The notes: a model not told the origin generated them from the letters alone. Positions 1-8,794 are shown, numbered from the stretch's first letter. The stretch: 64,000 bases of DNA from Streptomyces tubercidicus (GCF_027497495.1 NZ_CP114205.1:3596001-3660000); one strand, 5' to 3'. Numbers and translations: made by a program.

Positions 1-1098
1 TCAGGGTGGCCGGTGGGCCGGGTCTCGCTCGGGCGGGCGGCGGGCGGGGTCGCGGTGCTGTCGCTGGTCGCGGACGGCGTCTCCTTCGGGAAGGCCGGTC
101 TGGCGCTGCTCTGGCTTCCGTTCGAGGCCGTCGCTCTGCTCGTCCTCCTGGAGCGGGTGGTACGCCACGTGCCGGGGGCGCGGGTGGGCCTGGTCGGCGG
201 GCTGACCGGGGCCGCCGCGGTACTGCTGCCGCTGCGCTTCACCCTGCACGCCCCGCAGACCGGGATCCGGGAATCGGTCTTCCTGGCCGCGCTGGCCTTC
301 GTCCCGGCCGCCGTTGCGACGGGCGTCGGGCTGTATCTGCGGTCGCTGGACCGTCGGCGGGCGGATGCGGTGGCGCTGGCGCGGCGCGAGCAGCGGCTCG
401 AAGTCGCCCGCGATCTGCATGACTTCGTGGCGCATGAGGTGACCGGGATCGTTCTGGAGGCCCAGGCGGGCCAGTTGGACGGCGAGGACGGCGGGCCCGT
501 GGAGCAGCGCGCGCTGTTGCAGCGCATCGAGCAGGCCGGGCTGCGGGCGCTGGACTCCATGGACCGGACGGTGGCGACGCTCCGGGAGGCGGAGGGCCGC
601 GCCTGGGAGGAGCCACCGCCCACCCGGCTGTACGGGCCCGCCGATCTGCCGGAACTCCTCGACCGCTTCGGCGCGATGACGGCGGCCGAGGTGACGCTGT
701 CCCTGGAGGACGAGGTGGCCGGCGCGCTCTCACGGGAGGCCGGGGACACCGCGTACCGCGTGGTGCTGGAGGCGCTGACCAACGTACGGCGGCATGCGCC
801 GCGGGCGGGGCGGGTCGAGGTGTGCGGGGTCCGGTGCGCCGACGGGGGCGTGGAGGTCTCGGTCACGGACGGTGTGGAGCTGTCGGTCACCGGTGGCGCG
901 GGGCCCGACGCGCCCGCCGCCCCCTTCCCCGTCCCCCTCCCCCACGCCCTCCAGGAGCCGGGCGGACGGCCGGGCGGCGGCACCGGCCTTGCGGGCCTCG
1001 CCGAGCGGGTGAGCGCCGTCGGGGGCGTCCTGGAGGCGGGCCCGTACGGGCAGGGATGGCGGGTCAGTTGCCGGCTGCCGGGGCCCGCCGTTCGGTGA
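1..1098 (+). CDS. Sensor histidine kinase of the NarL/LuxR-partner type, 5' end cut by window edge
   Basis: The reading frame is open from the first base, so the start probably lies outside the window; the first in-window candidate is GTG at 13. About four hydrophobic segments occupy the N-terminal third, so the protein is a membrane sensor. The dimerisation/phosphoacceptor motif RDLHDFVAHE follows, as in HisKA_3 kinases, with the histidine near residue 136 counted from position 13. The ATPase N-box (LEALTNVRRHAP) and a late GTGLAGLAERV glycine box complete the kinase core. HisKA_3 kinases normally signal to LuxR-type regulators. No such regulator follows, so the partner is probably upstream of the window. 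The family is secure; the signal is unknown. Confidence 0.85.
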   Translation, partial: SGWPVGRVSLGRAAGGVAVLSLVADGVSFGKAGLALLWLPFEAVALLVLLERVVRHVPGARVGLVGGLTGAAAVLLPLRFTLHAPQTGIRESVFLAALAFVPAAVATGVGLYLRSLDRRRADAVALARREQRLEVARDLHDFVAHEVTGIVLEAQAGQLDGEDGGPVEQRALLQRIEQAGLRALDSMDRTVATLREAEGRAWEEPPPTRLYGPADLPELLDRFGAMTAAEVTLSLEDEVAGALSREAGDTAYRVVLEALTNVRRHAPRAGRVEVCGVRCADGGVEVSVTDGVELSVTGGAGPDAPAAPFPVPLPHALQEPGGRPGGGTGLAGLAERVSAVGGVLEAGPYGQGWRVSCRLPGPAVR

Positions 1099-1225
1099 CG
1101 GGTCGGTGACGCCCTCCACACCCCGCTCCGCGTCATCCCCCAATCTCTCCCGATCGGCAGATGTGCCGCCCGTCCGGGCCCGGGATCCTCCAGGGAACGC
1201 ACCACCCGTACCTCTGGAGGAATCG

Positions 1226-1639
1226 ATGTTCTCAGGCACCGGATCGAAGCGGTCGCTCACTCTCGTCACGACGGCGGCGGCGGCCGTCGTCGCCGCGCTC
1301 GGTCTCACCGGCTGTTCGGCGGATGCCTCGACGGCGGAGCCGGAGTCGAAGAGGTTCGCGTACGGGGGCAGTTCGCTGAAGTTGACGACGCATGAGGTGG
1401 CCACCGAACTGGTCGCCGCCGACCGCAAGGACATCAAGGTCACCCGCTGGTTCGATCACGCCGCGGGCAGTGAGCGGCTGATCTGGTCCCTCAAGGGCGA
1501 CACCCTCGACATCGACGCCGGATGCAGCGGGATCGCCTTCTGTGACGCCAAGTTCAAGGTCGAGGTGCCCAGGGGCCTCGCGGTGGTCCGGGACGGCAAG
1601 ACCACCGATCTGCCGGGCGCACCGAGTCCACGCCACTGA
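1226..1639 (+). CDS. Small lipoprotein, possibly shortened beta-strand-repeat (DUF4097-like) protein
   Basis: The start is ATG 1226, preceded by CTGGAGGAAT; the 120 upstream in-frame bases lack a better ribosome site. The protein has 137 residues. A lipoprotein signal ends in LTGCSA, so it should be anchored outside the membrane. The mature part has repeated short strand-like stretches (KVTRWF, RLIWSLKGDTLDI, KFKVEVPRG) that resemble the start of the DUF4097 beta-repeat fold. The last residues (LPGAPSPRH) look unlike the rest and the protein is shorter than is usual for such repeat proteins, so a 3' frameshift or truncation is possible. It precedes the exported-protein/two-component locus but is about 190 bases from it. 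Confidence 0.6.
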   Translation: MFSGTGSKRSLTLVTTAAAAVVAALGLTGCSADASTAEPESKRFAYGGSSLKLTTHEVATELVAADRKDIKVTRWFDHAAGSERLIWSLKGDTLDIDAGCSGIAFCDAKFKVEVPRGLAVVRDGKTTDLPGAPSPRH

Positions 1640-1767
1640 CCACCGGGGCCAACCTGCTGACCTGGTCTTTTCATTGACCGGGCGGCTTCGGTGCCGTCGC
1701 GCTCGCCCGTGTCTCGATCAGGTTACAAGGGTCGATGGACGGCTGTTACGCCGCTGTAAGACCCCCG

Positions 1768-1793
1768 GGAAACACCACTCATAGCTTCAGTCC
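1768..1793 (+). promoter_or_regulatory. Possible ECF-sigma (SigE-like) promoter
   Basis: GGAAAC at 1768-1773 is followed after 16 bases by GTC at 1790-1792, about 35 bases before the ATG at 1828. This resembles the GGAAC/GTC pattern of Streptomyces SigE-type extracytoplasmic promoters. A SigE-type promoter would suit the Cse-like genes downstream. The match is short and could be chance. Confidence 0.25.
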
Positions 1794-1827
1794 TGCCCCA
1801 AACGATCAACACGATGGAGCGAGAATC

Positions 1828-2322
1828 ATGAAGCGCACCACGAGCATCGCCCGGCGTCACAAGACGGCCGTCAGCGCGGCACTGGCCTGTGTCGCCGTCC
1901 TCGGTACGGTCGCCACCGCCACCGGGGCGCAGGCCGCCACGGCCTCGGAGCAGGGCTCGGGCGTCGTCCGCACCGACAACACCCCCTACGTCATGAACCA
2001 CATCGGCGAGGACCACGCGGACAAGGGCAAGGCCGAGCGCAGCCCCAAGGCGCTGGTGCTCTCCGAGTTCACCTCGGCGGGCAACCTCGACTGGAAGGAG
2101 TGGGGCACGAAGAAGGCCGTCGCCACCGGCGAGATCACCGGCATGTGGTGCCTTGAGACCTGCCAGGACAAGCCGCTGAAGGGCACCCTCACGCTCTCCG
2201 ACCCCAAGACCGTGAACGGCAAGAAGGTCTTCTCGTCCTTCACCCTGAAGCTGGCCGACGGCAAGGGCTCGTACGATGATGTCGAGGACCTCCAGGGCAA
2301 GCGCCACCTCGCCACCACCTGA
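1828..2322 (+). CDS. Secreted protein with W-WG...MWC motif, paralogue of next gene
   Basis: ATG 1828 follows a GGAGCGAG ribosome site and gives 164 residues. The N-terminus is a Sec signal peptide (basic KRTTSIARRH, a hydrophobic run, then GAQAA cleavage). The mature protein contains LDWKEWGTKKAVATG and MWCLETC; the cysteine pair could form a disulfide. The same motif set recurs in the next gene, so the two arose by tandem duplication. The gene ends 15 bases before that gene and probably shares its transcript. No known family is recognised. Its position beside a CseB/CseC-like pair suggests a role at the cell envelope; this is inference. Confidence 0.7.
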   Translation: MKRTTSIARRHKTAVSAALACVAVLGTVATATGAQAATASEQGSGVVRTDNTPYVMNHIGEDHADKGKAERSPKALVLSEFTSAGNLDWKEWGTKKAVATGEITGMWCLETCQDKPLKGTLTLSDPKTVNGKKVFSSFTLKLADGKGSYDDVEDLQGKRHLATT

Positions 2323-2337
2323 CGAAGAAGAGCTCCG

Positions 2338-2784
2338 ATGAACAAGCCCACGGCCCTGGCCACCGTCTGCGTACTGGTGCTGGCGGCCGTGGGCTGCTCG
2401 GGGTGCGGCAATCCGGAAAAGCCCCGGGTCGAGGGCCCGGCCCCCAGCCCCACCCACCCCGTCGGCCCGGTCTATGTCCCCGACTCCCTGGGGCATCCGC
2501 TGACCCGCCCCACGGGATTCGGTCTCACCGAGTTCTCCTCGGTCTCCCGGCTGAGCTGGCGCTCCTGGGGACAGGAGAAGGCCGTGGCCACCGGCAGGCT
2601 GCGCGGCATGTGGTGCATCCCCCACTGCCCCGCCAATGGATATCCGGCCACCGTCGAGCTCAGCCACCTGGAGCGCCGGGAGAATGTCTCGTACTACACT
2701 CGCGCCACCGTACGGTCCTCCCACCTCCCGCCCGACGGCGCGGACGACCTGAGCGCGGTACGGCTGCCTCTCCCCGAGGCATAG
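2338..2784 (+). CDS. Lipoprotein paralogue of the preceding exported protein
   Basis: 148 residues with a lipoprotein signal (VLVLAAVGCSG). The mature part repeats the preceding protein's signature: LTEFSSVSRLSWRSWG, KAVATG, and MWCIPHC with its cysteine pair. One paralogue is thus predicted to be free and the other lipid-anchored. It stops 20 bases before the response regulator. In Streptomyces the CseA lipoprotein precedes CseB and CseC and modulates that system. This gene occupies the same place, but its sequence does not let me call it CseA, and no sigE gene is present. Confidence 0.7.
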   Translation: MNKPTALATVCVLVLAAVGCSGCGNPEKPRVEGPAPSPTHPVGPVYVPDSLGHPLTRPTGFGLTEFSSVSRLSWRSWGQEKAVATGRLRGMWCIPHCPANGYPATVELSHLERRENVSYYTRATVRSSHLPPDGADDLSAVRLPLPEA

Positions 2785-2804
2785 CCCCCTAGGAGCCTCG
2801 ACCG

Positions 2805-3482
2805 ATGACCGACGTGCTGCTGGTGGAGGACGACTCGCTGTTGCGGGAGGCCACTCAGCTGTCCCTGGAGCACTACGGATACCAGGTGCGTGCGGCCGCC
2901 GACGGGCAGGCCGGGCTGGCGGCGTTCCGTGACCGGGTGCCCGATGTCGCCGTGCTGGACGTCATGCTGCCCCGCCTGGACGGGGTCGGTCTGGTGCGGC
3001 TCCTCCGGGCGGAGAGCCGGCTGCCGGTGCTGATGGTGTCGGCGCGCACCGACCCGGTGGATGTCGTCCTCGGGCTGGAGGCGGGCGCCGATGACTATCT
3101 CACCAAGCCGTATGACATCCCGGTGCTGGTCGCCCGGATCCGCTCGGCGCTGCGGCGTGCCGCGGACTCCGCCCGGCACGAGCCGCAACAGGACGACCCG
3201 GTGCGGCGGTTCGGGGACCTGAGCGTGAACACCGCCTCCAAGGTGGTCCGCCGGGCGGGGCGGCCGCTCGATCTCACCCCCACCGAGCGGCGGCTGCTGC
3301 TGGAGTTCGCGGCCGAGCCCGGGGTGGTGCTGTCGCGGGTCACCCTGCTGGAACGGGTGTGGGACTACACCTGCGGCGGTGACACCCGGGTCGTCGATGT
3401 CCATGTGCTGCGTCTGCGCAACAAGATCGGCCACGATCGCATCCGGACCGTCCGCGGTTTCGGCTACAAGCTCGCGCCCTGA
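2805..3482 (+). CDS. OmpR/PhoB-family response regulator, CseB-like
   Basis: 225 residues. The N-terminal receiver has the acidic pair VEDD, the phosphoacceptor in VAVLDVMLPRLDG (Asp near residue 50), and the lysine in DYLTKPYD. The C-terminal winged helix begins near residue 130 and includes LDLTPTERRLLLEFA and VVDVHVLRLRNKIG. The receiver reads like CseB, especially around DVVLGLEAGADDYLTKP. It ends 5 bases before the kinase start, so the two are co-transcribed. It should bind DNA as a phosphorylated dimer. The targets may include the paralogous exported proteins just upstream. Confidence 0.9.
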   Translation: MTDVLLVEDDSLLREATQLSLEHYGYQVRAAADGQAGLAAFRDRVPDVAVLDVMLPRLDGVGLVRLLRAESRLPVLMVSARTDPVDVVLGLEAGADDYLTKPYDIPVLVARIRSALRRAADSARHEPQQDDPVRRFGDLSVNTASKVVRRAGRPLDLTPTERRLLLEFAAEPGVVLSRVTLLERVWDYTCGGDTRVVDVHVLRLRNKIGHDRIRTVRGFGYKLAP

Positions 3483-3487
3483 CCGGC

Positions 3488-4690
3488 ATGGGACTGCGTA
3501 CCAAGACCGCCCTGGTCATCGCCGGAACCGCGGCGCTCGTCGCCACCCTCATAGGGCTGCTGGTGCACCAGCTCACCGCCGAGGACCAGCGGAAGAACGC
3601 GGCTCATGTGATCGATGCGCAGCTCGTGGAGGCGGTGAGCGAATACGCCTCCGGAGTGGACAACGGTGCGCTGGTGAATCCGCCGGGGCTGCCGGACGCG
3701 CTGCGCAGGACCGTCACCGACCGCCCCGTGCGGGCCACCGGACTCCAGGGCGCCGACGGCCCCGCACCGGTGCTGTGGGCCGCGACCCGCAGCGGCCGGG
3801 ACATCGTCGCGGTCCGGCGGTCGTACGCGCCACAGGTCCGTGCGCTGGCCGATCTGGACCGGGTGCTGGTGGGCTCCGGCGCGGCCGTCACCGCGCTCGG
3901 CTGTGTGCTGGGTGTCGTCGCGGCGGCCGGTGCGGGGCGGCGGATCTCCGCGTCGGCGCGTACCGCGCAGCGGATCGCGGACGGGGATCTGACGGACCGG
4001 GTGGAGCCCCGGGGGAAGGACGAGATCGCCCGGCTCGGCGCCGCCGTGAACACCATGGCTGACGCGCTCAGCGCCCGGCTGGAGGCGGAGCGACGGGTCA
4101 CCGCGGATATCGCCCATGAGCTCCGTACGCCGGTGGCGGGCCTGGTGACGGCTGTCGGACTGTTGCCGCCCGGCCGCCCGACCGAGCTGGTCAGCAGCGG
4201 GGTGGACACCCTGCGCAGCGTGGTGGAGAACGTCCTGGAGGTGGCCCGGCTCGATGTGCCGGGCGTCGAACAGGCGGACTGCGAGGAGGTGCTCCCGAGC
4301 ACACTGGCGCACCGGGCGGCGGCCCTGGCGGGCGGGGAGGCCGAGGTGCTGGTGCGGGATGAGACGGTCGTGACGACCGACCACCGCCGGGTCGAACGGA
4401 TCCTGGCCAACCTGGTCACCAACGCCCGGCGGCACGGGGCCCCGCCGGTGACGCTGGAGGTGGCGGGGTCGGTGGTGCGGGTACGCGATCACGGCCCCGG
4501 CTTTCCCGCGGAGCTGCTGACGCACGGCCCGCAGCGTTTCCGTACCGGCGCCCGGGAGCGCGGTGGCGGGATCGGGCTGGGACTGACCATCGTCGCCGGG
4601 CAGGCGCGGGTGCTGGGCGCCCGGGTGACGTATGAGAATCCGGCGGAGGGCGGGGCGCTGGCCACGGTGGAGCTGGCGCCTGAGGGCTGA
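3488..4690 (+). CDS. HAMP-type sensor histidine kinase, CseC-like
   Basis: 400 residues. Membrane segments lie near residues 7-25 and 125-150, enclosing an extracellular sensor of about 100 residues. A HAMP segment (RRISASARTAQRIADGDL) follows. The phosphoacceptor box is DIAHELRTPV, then an N-box (ANLVTNARRHG) and G-boxes (VRDHGPGF, GGGIGLGLTI). All catalytic elements are present. It partners the regulator 5 bases upstream. CseC senses envelope stress in S. coelicolor; a similar role here is inferred from architecture and neighbouring exported proteins. Confidence 0.9.
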   Translation: MGLRTKTALVIAGTAALVATLIGLLVHQLTAEDQRKNAAHVIDAQLVEAVSEYASGVDNGALVNPPGLPDALRRTVTDRPVRATGLQGADGPAPVLWAATRSGRDIVAVRRSYAPQVRALADLDRVLVGSGAAVTALGCVLGVVAAAGAGRRISASARTAQRIADGDLTDRVEPRGKDEIARLGAAVNTMADALSARLEAERRVTADIAHELRTPVAGLVTAVGLLPPGRPTELVSSGVDTLRSVVENVLEVARLDVPGVEQADCEEVLPSTLAHRAAALAGGEAEVLVRDETVVTTDHRRVERILANLVTNARRHGAPPVTLEVAGSVVRVRDHGPGFPAELLTHGPQRFRTGARERGGGIGLGLTIVAGQARVLGARVTYENPAEGGALATVELAPEG

Positions 4691-4832
4691 CGGGGCCGAC
4701 GGCTGACGGGCCTCGGGCGCCTGCGCCCGCCCGTAAGCCGATCGGCCGTAGCCGGCGCCCTACTGCGGTACGGGTGCCAAGACACCGCCGGGGAGTGACG
4801 CGGGGAGCGCGGGGCGTACCTACGGTCCTGGC

Positions 4833-5408
4833 ATGACGAACCGACACCCTGCCGCCGCGCGGCCCCCGGACAGCGCGTCGGGCCCGCCCCGGCCGGCCGA
4901 GGCGGCCCGGCACGCCGGTCTCGCGGTGACCCTGTTCCCCGCCGGGGCCCTGGCGCTCTGCTCCACCCTCACCGGTCACCGGGAAGCCGCCCGGCGGCGG
5001 TGGCTGCGCGCCGGGCCGCTGCCGCTCGGCACGCCCTCCCCAGGCGTTGCCCGGCTGGTGTTCCACGGCGCGCTGACCATACTTCTCGGCGTCGTCGCCC
5101 TGCTGCTGGCCGGTGCGCTCGCCCTGGCCATCGCGCGGGGGCCGCTGTACGGGTTCGTCGACCAAACTCCGCACGTCAACGACTGGGGCGGTCCCTCGCT
5201 GGCCGGTGCCTGGCTGGCGCACTTCGCCGTATCGCTGCCCTGTGTCGCCCTCGCGCTGGTCATACTGACCGGCCTCACCCGGCTGAACCGCCATGCGACG
5301 GCCCCGCTGCGCGGCGAGCGCCGCCCCGCCTGGGCGCTGCCCACCGCGGCCTTGGCCTGTCTCCTCGGCCTGCTCTTCGTGATCGCCTTCGTGCACCAGC
5401 TCCCGTAG
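4833..5408 (+). CDS. Membrane protein of unknown function
   Basis: 191 residues. The proline-rich N-terminus is followed by four predicted membrane segments, around residues 29-45, 77-100, 130-150 and 168-187 (for example ILLGVVALLLAGALALAIA and ACLLGLLFVIAFVH). There is no recognised domain. It is separated from the kinase gene by 142 bases and ends just before a convergent hairpin, so it is probably its own transcript. Confidence 0.6.
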   Translation: MTNRHPAAARPPDSASGPPRPAEAARHAGLAVTLFPAGALALCSTLTGHREAARRRWLRAGPLPLGTPSPGVARLVFHGALTILLGVVALLLAGALALAIARGPLYGFVDQTPHVNDWGGPSLAGAWLAHFAVSLPCVALALVILTGLTRLNRHATAPLRGERRPAWALPTAALACLLGLLFVIAFVHQLP

Positions 5409-5445
5409 CCCCACCGGCTCCGCAGCCCCGGGCCCGGCAATACCA

Positions 5446-5477
5446 AAGTCCCCCACCTCCGCCGAGATGGGGGACTT
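5446..5477. terminator. Bidirectional terminator hairpin
   Basis: A perfect 10-bp inverted repeat, AAGTCCCCCA at 5446-5455 and TGGGGGACTT at 5468-5477, with a 12-base loop. It lies between two convergent genes and can serve both. Confidence 0.8.
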
Positions 5478-5497
5478 CGTGAGGTACCGCTACGGCC

Positions 5498-6202
5498 TCA
5501 GCCCTGCGGAAGGTTGAAGTAGATCATCGGGTTGTGGCGGCTCTCGCGGACCGGCTCGCTGAGGTTCAGTTCCTTCTTCACCTCGGCCAGGCGCGCCGTC
5601 ACGTCGGGGGCCTTCGCCACCGACGGGGTGAAGAATTCGACGTTCTGCTCGGCCAGCCACTTGATCACGACCGAGCCCTCGCTCATCGGCTTCGGGCGGC
5701 GGCCGTGGAAGACGTCGTGGACGCTGGTGGGGGTCCCGGGGCGGACCACCGGGAAGAGGTTCTCGATGTACCAGCGCGCGAAGCGGGCGCCGTGGTCAGC
5801 GTCGATGAAGAGGTAGTCGGTCTCCGCGGGGACCTTGGCGATGTTGTCGCGCAGATCGCCCTTGGTGAACGTCCAGCGGCCCTCGGAGAGTTCGGCCGGC
5901 ACGTTCTTCACGACGTTGTCGACGATGTCGAAGGAGTACAGGTGGCCGGTGCCGTTGTCGCGCAGCGCGCTCAGGATCCAGGTGGTGGACCAGCCGCGGA
6001 AGGTGCCGATCTCCACGACGACCTCGGGAGCGAGGTCACGCAGCAGCAGGTAGGTGATCTCCGCCTCGTAGTCGTCGAGTTGGGCCTTCACCGTGTCCTT
6101 GTTGTCCAGCAGGAACTTCCGCTGTGCGTCGCGCACCGCCCGCAAGTCGTCCGCGTACTTGACGTAGAGCGCGCTTATGGATTCGAGCGTGAGGGTGGAC
6201 AT
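5498..6202 (-). CDS. Class I SAM-dependent methyltransferase (Methyltransf_24 type)
   Basis: The ATG at 6202 follows GGAGGATTG, a strong ribosome site, so the upstream in-frame 60 bases are excluded. It gives 234 residues. SAM-binding motif I is VVVEIGTFRGWSTTW, followed by an acidic residue (YSFDIVD) and a late LFIDADHGARFARWYIENL, the pattern of small-molecule methyltransferases related to cephalosporin hydroxylase/CmcI proteins. The substrate is unknown. It stands alone on its strand, convergent with the upstream membrane protein. Confidence 0.8.
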   Translation of the reverse strand: MSTLTLESISALYVKYADDLRAVRDAQRKFLLDNKDTVKAQLDDYEAEITYLLLRDLAPEVVVEIGTFRGWSTTWILSALRDNGTGHLYSFDIVDNVVKNVPAELSEGRWTFTKGDLRDNIAKVPAETDYLFIDADHGARFARWYIENLFPVVRPGTPTSVHDVFHGRRPKPMSEGSVVIKWLAEQNVEFFTPSVAKAPDVTARLAEVKKELNLSEPVRESRHNPMIYFNLPQG

Positions 6203-6306
6203 CAATCCTCCGGAGGGGAGACGAGTGCGGTGGTGCTGACGTGCGGACAGCGGGGCTTCCACGGGCCGACGCGGCGGCGAACTACCTTCTCATATCTCGT
6301 TATTGT

Positions 6307-7596
6307 TCAGTTATTGGTTTGGTTCGCGCGACGGGCATCCCGGTCGCGGACTGCCGTCACCAGTACGGCGAGGACCGGCGCGAACACCGCGAGCCATCCG
6401 CATCGCGCCGCGATCCAGCCCGGGGAATCGGGGCTGGTGTGCAGGCCGGTGAGGATGTGCCCCAGGCCCAGGGGGATGAGGGTGGTGGTGAGCATCGCGG
6501 TCTGGTGCCAGAGGAAGACCGTGACGGCCGAGAGGTTGAGCAGCGCCACGGCCGCCCAGAGGAACTGGGCCGGGGTCGCGCGGCTCCGGGGCGTCGCCGC
6601 CGGTCCCGTGGCGGCCGGAGCGGTCACCGCCCGGCGCAGCGGGGCGCGCAGCAGCAGGGCCGCGCCCGCCTGGGCCAGGCCGAAGGCGACCGCCGCGAGG
6701 GTGGGCGGGCTGAGGTTGGAGAGCGTGGAGCCCGGGACGCCGACCATGCTCGCGGGGTAGCCGCCCCAGAGGACCAGGGCCGCCATGGCACCGCCGCCGC
6801 CGAGCAGCAGCGCCAGCGCGGACCGGCGCCGGGTGAACCCGCCGGCCGCCCAGACCGCGCCGAGGCAGTACGGGACCAGCCAGCCCGCCGGGATGTTCAG
6901 CAGGCGGAGGGTGTCGGTCCAGCCGCTGTCCGCGGACAGCAGCCGCGAGGCGTCCAGCGCGGCCACGACCAGACAGGCCGCCACGGCGATACGGGCTCCA
7001 GCCTTGTGCACCAGTGGAGTTGCGGCGAGCAGCAGCGCGTAGACGCCGAGGAACCAGAAGGGGGAGTACGCCAGCCACATCAGCGTGTGGATCGTCTCGT
7101 GCGCCGTGCCGGCGAGCACCAGGCCCAGCCACACCAGCCCCCAGGTGAGGGCGAACGCCGTCGCGGGGCGGAGCAGGCCGGCCAGCCGCTGGGTCAGCCA
7201 AGTCCGGTAGCCGGTTCCAAGGGCCAGCGCCGCCGTGTAGCCGCGGGCGCTGACCCGGCCGCCCACCAGGAAGAACACGGCCAGGGACTGGAGTATCCAG
7301 GTCGCCGGGGCGAGTTCGGGCCGGCGCCCGAGCGGGCTGCCCCCGACCAGATGGCCGCCCGCCTGGAGGACGACGCCGCTCACCAGCCAATGGCCCAGGA
7401 CCACTCCCGTGATGGCCAGTGCGCGCAGCACATCCGCCGCCCGGTCGCGGTCCGCCGGGGTCTCCGCGTCGATGCGCAGCACCGCCGTGTGGACGGCCTG
7501 CCAGGGGGTGCGCCGTACGGGAAGGGGGCGCAGCGGGGCGGTGGGCAGCGGTGGCTGCCGGACCGGGGACGGCGGGCGCAGTTCCAGGTCAGTCAT
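6307..7596 (-). CDS. Acyltransferase-3-like multipass membrane protein
   Basis: 429 residues with about ten membrane segments. After a proline-rich cytoplasmic head, RAADVLRALAITGVVLGHWL matches the opening helix of acyltransferase-3 proteins, whose conserved histidine transfers acyl groups to sugars at the membrane. A second histidine sits in TVFLWHQTAML near the C-terminus. The start overlaps the stop of the upstream hydrolase by 8 bases (ATGACTGA), so translation is coupled. A joint role in modifying exported metabolites or wall glycans is possible but unproven. Confidence 0.75.
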   Translation of the reverse strand: MTDLELRPPSPVRQPPLPTAPLRPLPVRRTPWQAVHTAVLRIDAETPADRDRAADVLRALAITGVVLGHWLVSGVVLQAGGHLVGGSPLGRRPELAPATWILQSLAVFFLVGGRVSARGYTAALALGTGYRTWLTQRLAGLLRPATAFALTWGLVWLGLVLAGTAHETIHTLMWLAYSPFWFLGVYALLLAATPLVHKAGARIAVAACLVVAALDASRLLSADSGWTDTLRLLNIPAGWLVPYCLGAVWAAGGFTRRRSALALLLGGGGAMAALVLWGGYPASMVGVPGSTLSNLSPPTLAAVAFGLAQAGAALLLRAPLRRAVTAPAATGPAATPRSRATPAQFLWAAVALLNLSAVTVFLWHQTAMLTTTLIPLGLGHILTGLHTSPDSPGWIAARCGWLAVFAPVLAVLVTAVRDRDARRANQTNN

Positions 7597-8584
7597 CGGA
7601 GACCTCCGTGCCCCGGCCGAGCGCGATCAGGGATATGTTGCGCAGCGGGAGTCCGCCGGGGCGGAGATAGTCGCTGTGGCTGCCGGGGCCCGCGGGGAAG
7701 ATCCGCGCGCCGAACGCTTCGGTGACGGGGTCGGTGCCGAACCCGACCTGTTCGCCCAGCAGATCGAGGCTGACGTGGGGGACGCCCTCGATCCAGTCGG
7801 TCGCTCCCCGGCCCGCCCAGACCGGGACGCGGGTGCGGAGTCCGGCCCGGGAGCGTACGCCCGTGCCGGGGCTGCCGAAGAGCACCACATCCGCGAGGGA
7901 GGACTCCTCCGGCGCGTCCATACGGCGCAGGGCGGTCGCGCACACCACGGAGCCGTAGGAGTGACAGAGCAGGGACACCGGGGCCGAGGCGTTCACCTTC
8001 CGCAAGTCCCCGACCAGCCCGGCCAGTCGGCGTCCGCCGTCCAGTGCGCGGTCGGTGGAGACGATGTCCCGGCTCATCGTGCGGGGCGCCGGGTAGCCGT
8101 ACCAGGCCACCACCGCGGTCTTCCGGTCCGGCTGGAGCTTCGTCATCTCGGCGTGCAGCGCACCGGCGCCGCCGTGCAACGAGGCGTAGACGGTGCCCAG
8201 TTGATCGAAGGTGTCGACGGTGGTGTCCGAGCCGGGCACCACGACGGCGATCCGGTCGGCGTGGGCCAGGTCGCCGAGCACCTCGACGACCTGGCCGTCG
8301 CCACGCGGACTGAAGGAGAGGAAGTGCCGGTCCTTCCGGGCCAGCCGGCCGAGGACTCCGGCCCGGCCGTCGTCACCCATGTCGTGGGCCGCGCGCCGGG
8401 ACGCGGTGATGAAGCGGTGGTTGGCCGCGTACCGCGCCGCCAGGGTGTCCGGCCGCAGCGCTGGGAGCCGGGACTGCACCGGCGTACCCGGCACGGTGGA
8501 CCGTGCCGCGGCGGCGACCGTCACCACGATGGAGCACGCGGTGAGAGCCATCGCCAGTCCACGCCTGAGACGTGCAGCGCGCAT
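7589..8584 (-). CDS. Exported alpha/beta hydrolase (DUF1023 type) with CxSxG nucleophile elbow
   Basis: ATG 8584, after AGGAAGGACG, gives 331 residues. An N-terminal signal or anchor (LAMALTACSIVVTVAAAA) directs it out of the cytoplasm. The nucleophile elbow is LLCHSYGSVV, so the usual first glycine is cysteine. LFGSPGTGV and a C-terminal GSHSDYL (candidate catalytic histidine) agree with the DUF1023 alpha/beta hydrolases of actinomycetes. The substrate is unknown. It is the first gene of a coupled pair with the acyltransferase. Confidence 0.75.
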   Translation of the reverse strand: MRAARLRRGLAMALTACSIVVTVAAAARSTVPGTPVQSRLPALRPDTLAARYAANHRFITASRRAAHDMGDDGRAGVLGRLARKDRHFLSFSPRGDGQVVEVLGDLAHADRIAVVVPGSDTTVDTFDQLGTVYASLHGGAGALHAEMTKLQPDRKTAVVAWYGYPAPRTMSRDIVSTDRALDGGRRLAGLVGDLRKVNASAPVSLLCHSYGSVVCATALRRMDAPEESSLADVVLFGSPGTGVRSRAGLRTRVPVWAGRGATDWIEGVPHVSLDLLGEQVGFGTDPVTEAFGARIFPAGPGSHSDYLRPGGLPLRNISLIALGRGTEVSDD

Positions 8585-8762
8585 CGCCGGTCGTCCTTCC
8601 TGTTCGTTCCGGGAACCCAGAAGGAGGTTAGTGACGGGACGGGCCGAATAAATCACGCCGCGGGGCGGACTTGGCGGTAGCTCTCAGGTAGGGGGTCGGC
8701 TACGTGGCGCGGGCGGCAAGGCCGGCCCGGCGAGCGGGTCTTGGGCTCCCCGCCGTCCTGCC

Positions 8763-8794
8763 GTCCTGGCGTCCTGGCGTCCTGGCGTCCTGGC
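8763..8794. repeat. Tandem 8-bp repeat, four copies
   Basis: GTCCTGGC is repeated four times without a gap inside a wider degenerate run of GTCCTG/CCGCC from about 8750 to 8835. It lies in the 590-base space between divergent genes. Because 8 is not a multiple of 3, copy changes would shift any reading frame; none is apparent here. It is probably a neutral microsatellite. Confidence 0.8.

Noticed and set aside
2338..4690. Calling the locus sigE-cseABC
   Set aside because: There is no sigma factor gene, and the lipoprotein does not match CseA by any motif I can identify.
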